Of a DNA stretch of 64,000 nucleotides, positions 55,141 to 64,000 are shown one piece after another. Position 1 is the stretch's first letter. Each line of letters opens with the position of its first letter. Position numbers and translations under genes: made by a program. The stretch is from positions 92,282 through 156,281 of the forward strand of contig FN649759.1 of assembly GCA_000310025.1 (NCBI GenBank), in the 5' to 3' direction. The notes beneath the pieces were generated by a model. It searched no databases. It worked only from the letters and a program-made list of their open reading frames with translations, and was not told the origin of the DNA. This stretch comes from Ectocarpus siliculosus (Eukaryota > Sar > Phaeophyceae > Ectocarpales > Ectocarpaceae).

Positions 55141-56149
55141 ATTATCAGCGAATCCTAACCAAGCTGCTGCATATACCTTCTTGAGTGCTTTGAAGTTGAT
55201 GGGAATATTTTGTCCCGTATTTGTTAAAATACAGAGATTGATCTCCGACTCATTATTTTTGCGTTCACGTCGATAACGGGAATGCGAAGACGTCATGAAT
55301 CTTTGTACCCTCTACCGACAATGAGTTGCGTGTTACGAACAGGAGTCTGTTGCATGTCTAGGGGTAGGAGTTGTAGGGGGATACACTTGGAAATTTGGTC
55401 AGGGGTCTGTGTAACCGACAGGAATACATGGAAATGATCTCCATTTCGTACCAGAACACTGTATGCACGAAAACAGCGCAGTGGTTGTACACCAGTAAGA
55501 AGATGTGTTGGGTTGTTGATCAGAAACACAGCTGTGTAAGCTCTAACATGGATCCAACATTGTTGTTTGCGTGACCAAGGAATAATTAACCTTGTCAGAC
55601 AAATCGCAAGAATCGTTGTGTCACTTTTGCGAAAGAGGAGTAATTAACCTCAGTCGTAGATTGGCGTTCGATTTGATAGGTAACCATGATGTCGTAGAGA
55701 ATGCGAAAGATAACGATCACTGCTGCGCAGAACAGGGGGCGTATTGCAAGCTATACTCCCCAGCAGTGCCACGTGCTGAATTGACGCTTTGGGTGACTGA
55801 TTTTGCCTTTGCCTTTCCCTTTCGGATGCGCCATCTCCCCTGCACTGCCGAGTCAATCCCTCCGGAGAGACAGCTGCACACACCCCACCCAGGCGGATAC
55901 GTGGCACCTGATGAAGCCCGAGCCGCGGCGATGCCAGCAGAAAAGGGTGGCCGCGGCAGAGGCGAGGGTGGCTACCGCGGGGAAGAAGCAGTGGCAGGAG
56001 GGATGGATGAAAGCGCTGGGGTTGATGGGCCGGAAAAAAGTACTTGATGTGACAAATGGTGTGACTTTCCTTATTTGGTGTTCTCATTGTTTTGGCTTTG
56101 GTTTGTGTTGCTTCGGCTTTGTGTTTGGTCTTTTTGAGTACGAAGTCAG

Positions 56150-56215
56150 CGCTGACTGAGTAGTCTAATGGGTAAGCCTTTCTAACGAGGTCGAGCCTGA
56201 ACGAGTAGGATTTTA
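56150..56215 (+). other. Weak tRNA-like segment inside the copia-type element
   Basis: TAGTCTAATGGGTAAGCC resembles an A box and AGGTCGAGCCTG a B box, about 30 bases apart. No full cloverleaf was drawn. Confidence 0.25.
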
Positions 56216-56238
56216 TTTTCGGGGTTTTCACAGGATGT

Positions 56239-57123
56239 TTGGTTGTGAACAGCGATCACAACCTTAGGGAGCAGGTGGTAGAGGAGATTTTATTCTTGGA
56301 AAATTGGGATGCAGGGACTTTGAAGACCTCGAAGCAGACGTACGCTGAAGAGTTGGGGATGGAGATTGGGGTAGAGTACGGGAAGGAAATTCCTCTTCCT
56401 GTAGGGTTGAAGCTTTCAGAGTTTGACCAAGATGAAGAAGTGGTATCAAGGCCTTTTCGTGAGCTGATAGGATCATTGATGTGGCTGGCAACGCAAACGA
56501 GGCCAGATATCGCGAACGCAGTGGGAGCGGTAGCACGGTAGTGTGCTTCTTCCAAAGAAATTCATTGGAGAGCAGGTCTTGGTATTTTGGGGTATGTGGT
56601 AAGGACTAGTGACTTGGGTATTACATTCAGGAGGGGTAGTGTAGCAGGGTTGAGCATGGAGGTGTTCGCAGACGCAGACTATGCAAGTAAAGCTGCCGAT
56701 AGGAGGTCTGTGTCAGGAGGGTTGGTGATGTGTGGGGGGGGATGTATTTCTTGGTTTTCAAGGACGCAGAAGTGCGTTACGTTAAGCACGACAGAGGCGG
56801 AGTATGTCTCCCTTGCGGATGTGATGAAGGAAGTGTTGTTTCTGAGGCAAGTATGGCGTTTCATGTTGCCAGAAGCCAATATGCCGTGTGTTCCGGTGTT
56901 CGAGGATAACCAGGGGGCTATTCAGTTGGCGCAGAACCCGATTAGCAACAGTAACTCGAAGCACATCGACGTAAGGCACCACTTTATCAGGGATTTGGTA
57001 TGCAGGAAGGAGATTTCGATTTTTCATGTGGAATCGGCGTATCAACATGCTGACTTCCTCACGAAGGCACTTAACGTGGGAAATTTCGAGTTTCATCGTA
57101 ACTTCGTAATGAGTATGGATTAA
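56239..57123 (+). pseudogene. Ty1/copia reverse transcriptase end and RNase H, with one internal stop
   Basis: The frame begins in the distal RT (SRPFRELIGSLMWLATQTRP, DIANAVGAVAR). TAG at 56539-56541 replaces what is usually a tyrosine codon before CASSKEIHW, and the same frame continues to 57123. RNase H is complete: EVFADADYASKAADRRSVSG, TTEAEYVSLADVMKEVLFLR, VFEDNQGAIQLAQNP, KHIDVRHHFIRD and the copia C-terminal ADFLTKAL. This is the domain that degrades the RNA strand during reverse transcription. Confidence 0.92.
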
Positions 57124-57405
57124 TATTTTGATGTTTGGGTTTATTTTGTGTGTGATCAAACAACTAGGGTGGCAACATTTTGCATTTTTGCCTATGGATT
57201 TTCTCAATGGATGGTGTTCTAGACTGGGGGGCAATTAGTTCACTGAAGCTCGAAGAAGTATATCTGATATGACCGGGGATGGGAATTTATGTCTAGCCAG
57301 TGAAACTATTGAACTGGAGTTGAGTTGAGTTTCTGAGTTTATTTTCTTGTGTTTTGGAGTCCTTGAGGATCGAAAAAGACATGGCATGGTCACAAGCAGG
57401 GGGGC

Positions 57406-57716
57406 TGATAGATATACTTGTAGCAATGCCAAGTGGCTGTAGGATTGTGTGGTACGTGGAATGTATTTCCAGGGTGTGCACGGTACCCCTGTTGTATACT
57501 GCGTCGCCCCCTCATGGTGGCGCGTGCACGCGTGCGTGCAGTTCATGTGTTCATGTGTTCATGTGTTCATGTGAGTCCATGTTTTTCATGTGAAGAAGAA
57601 GTCTATACAACAAACCCAGCACATATTTCCTCCTTGGCGCGAGTTCGCCGAATTGCCGACACCCTATTCAAAACACGTCTTGCGACAAGCTACCCCCAGT
57701 TCGGATCATCCTAACA
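57406..57716 (+). repeat. 3' LTR of the copia-type element
   Basis: 311 bp with three TTCATGTG units. Confidence 0.93.
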
Positions 57717-58870
57717 GGCCACCGCCGCACGCGCGGCCATTTATCGGCAGCTCTCGTGCGCCCAAGCCCTGAAAATGGTCGGGTGCCAACCCGTGGAGGC
57801 TGCTGTCCGACTACGGCGACTACTGTGTGCTGGAGCTTTGACAAGACAACCGGACGGGCGACTCCCGAAGCGATTGATGTTCGGAGACACTGTGGGGGAC
57901 AAGGACCCAAACAGCGGGCGCCCGGAAAAGAATTGGGTGTTGTGCTTACGGAACGACTTCGTAGAGTTCGGTGCCAACGCCGAATCCACGGATGACGACC
58001 TGAGGACGTTCGGGATACCGCGTGGCTGCTGGCCTATCGCAGCAAAGGTGGAGAAAGAGGTGCCGTGGTACAAAGGGGTGATGGAGGGGGCGGAGACGTT
58101 TATGGTCAAATGGCTCAAGGGGCCAGAGAAGCGAAGCAAAGTACGCGCAGAGGAACGGAACAAGAAGAACACCGGACAGAAGACCAAAAGTACGACAGCA
58201 GAACAAGGGGGGAAGGGAACTCGAGGGGGGAAACGTCGAAAGACAGAAGACACGACTGCAGCCGTCGAGAACAGGACGGAGATGGCTAAACGGATAGAGA
58301 GATGTGTTCCGGACTGATGATGATGGAGGAGATAGCAGGAACACCAGCTGAACGTATCCCAATATTGTTTCGTCGTGTCACTATCCCCCCCCCCTCGCAG
58401 TGCCCCCGAAGTATTGTTGTTGTCGTTGTAAGTCATGCATCTATTGTGGTGTCGCGTGGGTAGTTGCCTATTTCGTGTTGTTTCGGTGGACTGGAGCGTT
58501 GGACGGGACCGGTCTATCTTGCTCTTGTTTCCTTTGTCTTTTTCTCTCTTCTTTCTTCTCGTCCCTTTCATCCTTTTTGACCCGGGGTCGATCGTCTGTA
58601 TCCCGGTTAATGTTGTTTTTCGTCTGGGGTACAAATCGCGCCTTGGAGGGCTCTTCTGGGCTCCATTATGATTATTGTTCTAGAAAGGTGTCCCCCCTTT
58701 TGGGGTGGTTGGCTTGTGACCCACCGAAGGTGTCTGCGTCAGTTGGACCAGTACGGATATTAGCACGTTCTGAGCGGAGACCGGAACGGTTTTTAAATGT
58801 GGAGACCATAAAGACAACAACAGCAGTAGACTACACAGGACCGCAAAGACGGCGTTACCGGGAAAATTGG
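57717..58870 (+). pseudogene. LINE C-terminal region and 3' tail, right of the insertion
   Basis: After the second GGCCA and one frameshift, the frame reads CAQALKMVGCQPVEAAVRLR and RLLCAGALTRQPDGRLPKRL, then GRPEKNW and VPWYKGVMEGAETFMVKWLK, and ends in a basic tail at 58317. This continues the LINE protein interrupted at 54015. The 3' tail (about 58735-58830, GAGCGGAGACCGGAACGG) recurs at 21.2-21.35 kb. Between lies a C/T-rich untranslated stretch. Confidence 0.75.
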
Positions 58871-58882
58871 GAGCCTACTTAT

Positions 58883-59870
58883 CTATAAACTGCCGCGACG
58901 AGGTTTGTTGTATCTATCAACGTTCATTTCACTTCTGTACTGTACGATAGGCCTACAAGGAAACGAATGGGTGTATTGCCCACCATCTGGGGGAGGGGAA
59001 CGGTCTCGGGAACGTTTTGTCTGCAGCAGAATGTACTGTAAATTTCCCGGACGGAGACCACATCGGAGATTCCAAAGTGTGCAGACCGCGGCGAACGCGA
59101 GCCCGTGCACTTCCTCCGGCAAAAGTAACACTTTTCCGCCCAACCAGCCATCAGCCCCATCCCCCCCTTTGTGTCGAACCACGGCTGCGAAGTCCACAGC
59201 CTCCACTCTGTGAGGAACGAAATCCAATCCTCCCTGGCAGGTATGTGTGTATTCCTCAACCCGGCTCAGCTGTAGGCAATGAACTCCTGCAACTCTTGCA
59301 CGACTTCGACCTCCTCTACTTCCGATATCCACGGGCGCTTCCCCGTCTTTTCCCTCCGCTTCAGCCACACCCTCCAACGTTTTGCATAACCCGCCCCAGG
59401 CGTTGGTGCAGCTCTTCCAAGTGCACAACCTCTAGCAGAATCTCGGCACACACGCGTTGCTCTTTGGCCCCCAGGTCTTGCACCAGCCAAAGCGTACCGG
59501 GCGCGATTCACGTTGTTAGTGATTTCGCCTTCCTCCCACCTCGTCAAGCCGCCTGCTAGATTATTATCTTCTCCTGGAACAGGCTCTGCTTGGAAACATC
59601 AGTCTCCCTTCGATTCCAGCACGCCCATCCACCTCGTCAAGGCCCCGACTCTTGCGTTATCCTTCTCCCCCCCCCTAAAGTTCTTCATTTCTTTGTCGAC
59701 TAAAGTCGTCACTGCATCCCCATTCCTCTCCAGTCTATCCTCCTTCATCTCCACCAACACGTACGCCGACACTACCATTGCCATCGCTTCCAGCAACTTT
59801 CACACGCCATTTCTTGCCGTTGAAATGATGTGTAAGAACAGAACCATCATCAATCGTCCCTTCTGAAAAT
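58883..59870 (-). pseudogene. DIRS-like retroelement fragment (RNase H end and tyrosine recombinase start)
   Basis: One minus frame, with a single TGA near 59597, reads ALTRWMGVLESKGD, then VPGEDNNLAGGLTRWEEGEI, the VPGxxNxLAD-like end of retroelement RNase H. After YAKRWRVWLKRREKTGKRPW and VQELQEFIAYS, typical of a recombinase N-terminal domain, it stops at 59266. The rest to 58883 is decayed. Linked RNase H and tyrosine recombinase suggests a DIRS-type element; motif reading only. Confidence 0.5.
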
Positions 59871-59954
59871 GGGCAAATCCTCTGTAGTATTCCAGAAGTC
59901 GTAGCAGCTGATGTTGTCGGTTCTACTATTGATTAGTACAATATTTGAACACTA

Positions 59955-62235
59955 AACAAGGCGCCTCAATGGACCCATGAGTTGCCCCACGACACCTCAT
60001 GGAATTGCTCGTGAGTTGCCATGAGGTGCCATCGGGCGGGTCATGGGGCCTCATGAAACTCCATCCAATTTACGGTACCGCTGATGAGATCGCTGATGAG
60101 ACGACATCTCATGAGCGCGGTACTATGAAGTGCCGTGAGATGCCTCATGGCAACTCGTGAGGCGTTCCACAAGACGCCTCTCAAGAGGTATCATGACACA
60201 TCTGATGGGACACCTCATGACACTCCACACGAAGCCTCATGACACCTCACGACACTTCATGACAGCTCATGACAGCTCATGACAGCTCATGACAGCTCAT
60301 GACACCCCACAACGTCTCATGACACATAATGACACCTCATGACACCTCCTAACACCTCATGGCACCCCATAACACCTCATGACACCCCACGACGCCTGAT
60401 GACAGTCATTGACAGTTCATGACACCCCAAGATAACTCATGGCACCTTATGGCACACCGTGATAGCTCAGGACAGCCCATGAGAGCTCACGACAGCTGGC
60501 AATGCTCCAATACACCTCATGACACCTGATGACACCTCAGGACACCTAATGAAAAAGAGGGGCATGTACATTTTTGTACTTTTGCATGGAATGTACCATG
60601 GAAGTCCATGGACGTCCATGAAAGTCCATGGAACGGTATTGGAAGTCCATGGACTTCCATGGACTTCCATGGAGCGCCATGACCATACATGAACTTCCAC
60701 GAACTTCCACGGAATCCCACTGAAGGCCAATGGAATTCCATGGACTTCCATGGACGTTCACAACATTTTCCCGAACGCTCGTGAATAGTGCCATGGAATG
60801 TCATGACATTTTTGTCATGAAGCCTTCCATGAAATATTGTCACTACGTGTGTCGTGAAACATTTCATGATAACATATCATGGACATTCATGACATGCCTT
60901 CATGAACGCCCATGAACGTTCACGGAATGTGCCATGGAACATGGTCAAAATGGACATACATGAACGTTTTCATGAGCACTCATGGAGTTGCCATGAAATA
61001 TGTCATGGTATTCCATGGTATTCCATGGTATTCCATGGTATTCCATGGTATTCGATGGAAATCCATGGAACGCCATGGAATCCCATGGAATTCCGTAATA
61101 CTGTTTCATGGACATTGATGAACATTCAAGGATGCCCACGGAATGCCCATGAAATGTTTTTTAGACGTTGCGCCGGTAGGAGCACTTAGGTGTGTCCAAA
61201 ACATTCAAGGTTCCTTTGTCCGGCAGTTTGGCTTCATTGGAATGTTGATCGGACGCCCGTTCCATCATGACACGTTTGATGGACTGTCACGGACTTCTTC
61301 GGACATGGTGTCATTTACTTCCATGGACTTCCATGACACGTTTCATTGTTTCCACTCCATCCCGTGGACTTCCACGGAATGTTTGATGGAATTCCATGAA
61401 AATCCATGGACGCACATAGATTTCCATGGAACGTTCCATGGACGCCCATGGATGGAAGTCCATGGACTTCCACAAAACATTCCACCAAAAAGTATAATAA
61501 TGTATTTTTCTGGGGATTGGGTCTCGTCTCATGAGTCGTCGCGAAGGTGTCATGGGGCGTCGTGAGGTGTCATGACGCGTCTTGGGGTGCAGTGGGTTGT
61601 CATGAGGCGCCATGAGGCGTTATGAGTCGGTCGTGCTGTGCTATGAGGCGTCGTGCGTTGTCATGAGGCGTCATGGGGTGTCATGGGGTGCCATGAGGCA
61701 TCATGAGGCGTGATGAGATGTCGTGAGGCATTAGAAGGCGTAATGAGGACTCGTGAACGCGTCATGAGGTGTCATGAGGCGCCGTGGGGTGTCATCAGCT
61801 GCCATGATGTGTCATGATGTGTCATGAGGTGTCATTAGCTGTCATGATGGGTCGTGGGGTTTCATGAGGTGTCATTAGTTGTCATGATGGGTCGTGGGGT
61901 TTCATGAGGTGTCATGAGGTGTCATGAGGCGTCATGAGGTGTCACGAGGTGTCATGAGGTGTCGTGAGTCGTGGTGGGGTCCCATGAGGTGTCATAAGGT
62001 GTCTGGAGGTGTCATAAGCTGTCATGAGCTATCATGATGGCTCGTGGGGTTTCATGAGGTGTCATGAGGTGTCATGAGGCGTTTTGACGCGTTATGATGC
62101 GTCATGAGGGGTCACGAGGTGTCATGAGGTGTCATGAGGCGTGGTGGGATGCCACGGGGTGTTATGAGGAGTCAGGAGGTGTCAGGAGGTGTCACGAAGC
62201 CACGTGGGGTGTCACGAGTCCTCTTGAGGCCAGGG
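59955..62235. repeat. 2.3-kb mirror-like foldback of degenerate 10-bp repeats
   Basis: Left arm (about 59960-60545): tandem CTCATGACAC-like decamers. Centre (about 60575-61500): TTCCATGGA-type decamers, themselves palindromic. Right arm (about 61530-62235): GGTGTCATGA decamers, the reverse complement of the left arm. The junctions also mirror: TTTTTGTACTTTTGCATGGAATG (60571 on) answers the complement of 61475-61510. A short non-repeat piece lies at about 61160-61300. Open frames of 80-140 codons on both strands (VHGIPW, FHGIPWYSM) come from the repeats and are not called as genes. Confidence 0.85.
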
Positions 62236-62249
62236 TCTCATTGTGTCTC

Positions 62250-64000
62250 ACACAAAGCATCGTGATTTGACCAGTTACACAGATCATGGGGGAGAGTTCA
62301 CTCCCCTCTTCACAGAAGTTCTATTATAACCCGCGGTTCAACTGCACGTATGTACTCCCCCCGACTTTCACTGTTGATGTTTCACAAAACAATCAACAAG
62401 GGTCAATTCACAAGCCAATCCAAAATACCTTTGGACATGGAGCGCCACAGTCGCTCTTCATATGCTTCAGACCACCACCGGAGGCCCGCCGCTCGACTTC
62501 ATCGCCACTCACTCCTCCTGTTGCTCCTGGTGCCTGGCTGAACACCTCCTCCTCTCCGTAAGCTGCTGGAAACGTCGTGTGGTCGTTCTCCTTCTCTGCC
62601 CGCACGAAGACCCCCAGAGGCATGGCGCACTGCTGTGCTCCTATGCTCGAACGGAGTCACATATTCCGCCTCTGTCTTTGCGTTCTTCCCGTGAGTGCGC
62701 CCTGCGGCGGAGGAGCTGAGCCTCCCTCGCCGACCACGGGATACGTCCGGCCATTCCCAGGGAGGCAAGAAGGATGGTTGTCGTGGGGACGATGATGTTC
62801 CATTCACACTCCACCCCACTTGGCGATCATGGTACCGTCTCTGCTGCTGGTGCTGGTGCTGCGATGCAGCCTTCAGGACTCATCACCGTCCCCCGAGAAC
62901 AGGGAGAGGAGGCCAGTTGGCAGCGCTTGCGGTGACGCGGGTAGCTGGTTCTGGACGAAGGGTGAAGAGGAATATGCGAAAGCCTTGCCACTGTGACTGT
63001 CTGCAGCTACTGCCCCGCATTGGTCGCGTCCGAGGTGCTTCCCCTGGGATGACGGCGATGTTCTTTGTCGTGAGGTACGGTCGCCTCCGGTTGAGGATAT
63101 CGCGGTCGTCTGACACGCTGGTGTTGGTGACTCCAAGCGATCAAACTGTTTGCTCCTTGACGCTCCTGTACATGCGTCGAAACCAATTGACCGTCACAAT
63201 CAATGCCAGGGCCTCTGCCGTCTCGGCAGCCAAATTGTATTCATTTCGAAGGCGTCCGTGATTACGGAGAGTTTTACAGAGGTACGCCGCTACAGGTCAA
63301 TGACTCCCACCTCGCCACAGTCTATAGAGTTCAGTGCCAGCCCGGTCATCACGGCGTGCCTCATGATGCTCATGTCGGAGGGCCCTTCGGTGAGATTTCA
63401 CTGCACACGCTGCGGTTGTGTGGTCTCAGACCTTTGTCGTGAAACCTTTGGAGAGGGGGCACGGAAATTGATGTTGGACACCAAACACGGGGGCCCTCGA
63501 TTCACAAAAAGGTAGCCTCTGAACGTATGCATACACGGCGAAAGTCCATCTCCACCTTACTCGTTGCAAGGGCCAAGACTAGAACGTCTCAGGCAAGTGC
63601 AGCTTGGATAGGCTGGTGCCCCAGCTGTGATAGTGCGTCCAGGACCGAGTGCTGTTTCGTGAATCAAGTGCCGTTTGTGACACAATCGTCTTGCCGGTTC
63701 ACTCTTGATACTGGAGGGAATGAAACACACTTGCACCCCCTGGGCCGCGCTGCTACCTTAATGGCAGAACCACATTGCTCTCGTAGGAGGGCCACACTGC
63801 AGCAGTGTTGTCGACAATATGTGACTTTGAGCCTGTCATTAGACTTTGTTCACGTTACCACCTGGCTGGTAGTTTCAGTTTGGTCTACAAAAGGTTGTGA
63901 CCATGAAAACATGTGTCGCAGTCTCTCTCTGGAGAACAGGGCCAGGGTCGCACTGAAGAAGGAAGGTTTGTAAAATGTGTGCTGGCGCGTGCCTTGATTT
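62250..64000 (-). mobile_element. Dispersed repeat, copy 2, continuing past the window
   Basis: It matches 35905-38300 from GACCAGTTACACA on, with many substitutions and indels. The minus ORF of copy 1 is split here into frames at 62408-62623, 62499-62819 and 62873-63136. The join near 63130-63160 lacks about 550 bp present in copy 1. Confidence 0.6.

Larger units (their letters stand above)
54016..57716 (+). mobile_element. Ty1/copia-type LTR retrotransposon, internally deleted
   Basis: The LTRs at 54016-54334 and 57406-57716 run TG...CA. They differ by one 8-bp TTCATGTG unit and about five substitutions. GGCCA at 54011-54015 and 57717-57721 is a perfect target duplication. A G-rich tract (AGCAGGGGGGC) precedes the 3' LTR. 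Inside are a gag N-terminus (54407-54751), an unrecognised 1.5 kb, and the end of RT plus RNase H (56239-57123). Integrase and most of RT are missing, so the copy cannot be autonomous. The palindrome ACGCTAGCGT abuts the 5' LTR and is shared with the element at 15.8-16.3 kb. Confidence 0.92.

Noticed and set aside
60467-61565. Several 80-140 codon ORFs rich in HGIPW
   Set aside because: They are translations of the palindromic 10-bp repeats, present on both strands.

Overview
The window looks like nuclear DNA from a brown alga, probably Ectocarpus-like; this is inferred. Reasons: moderately GC-rich sequence, genes cut into many short exons by long introns, CAG/CTG and GA/CT microsatellites inside and beside genes, and a dense mix of LTR, LINE, DIRS-like and short inverted-repeat elements. 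Gene models were assembled by reading conserved peptides across GT-AG junctions and checking that exon phases add up. Nothing was run against a database.

1-7.2 kb: on the minus strand, seven exons of a PP2A-type protein phosphatase catalytic subunit, with the last exon not found. Its intron 6 holds decayed tandem copies of its own exon 6 splice donor region. A frameshifted tyrosine-recombinase relic lies at 0.3-0.9 kb. 8.0-17.6 kb: on the plus strand, an eight-exon GT54/MGAT4-like N-acetylglucosaminyltransferase gene. Its introns contain an inverted-repeat element, retrotransposon gag fragments facing each other across a 100-N gap, and an array of spaced repeats. 17.6-22.6 kb: no gene recognised, several repeats. 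22.6-25.1 kb (minus): a four-exon NUDIX hydrolase. 26.3-32.0 kb (plus): an AAR2-type U5 snRNP assembly factor, divergent from the NUDIX gene. 32.6-33.5 kb: a poly-Q/poly-A hypothetical ORF.

35.9-64 kb is accessory DNA around one more gene. Two diverged copies of a long repeat lie at 35.9-38.3 and 62.25-64 kb. A very young LTR element (38.5-42.8 kb, identical LTRs, target duplication CAAAC) carries gag and a 66-bp minisatellite instead of pol. A ten-exon minus-strand gene (44.0-48.5 kb) resembles the helical regulatory part of fungal-type zinc-cluster transcription factors; its 5' end runs into a repeat, poor-quality sequence and a 466-N gap. At 53.7-58.3 kb a LINE is split by an LTR retrotransposon (54.0-57.7 kb, target duplication GGCCA). 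A DIRS-like fragment follows. Then comes a 2.3-kb mirror-like foldback made almost entirely of degenerate 10-bp ATG-containing repeats (59.95-62.24 kb), the most unusual structure here.

The host genes are housekeeping functions (signalling phosphatase, Golgi glycosylation, nucleotide-derivative hydrolysis, spliceosome assembly) with no sign of a shared pathway.
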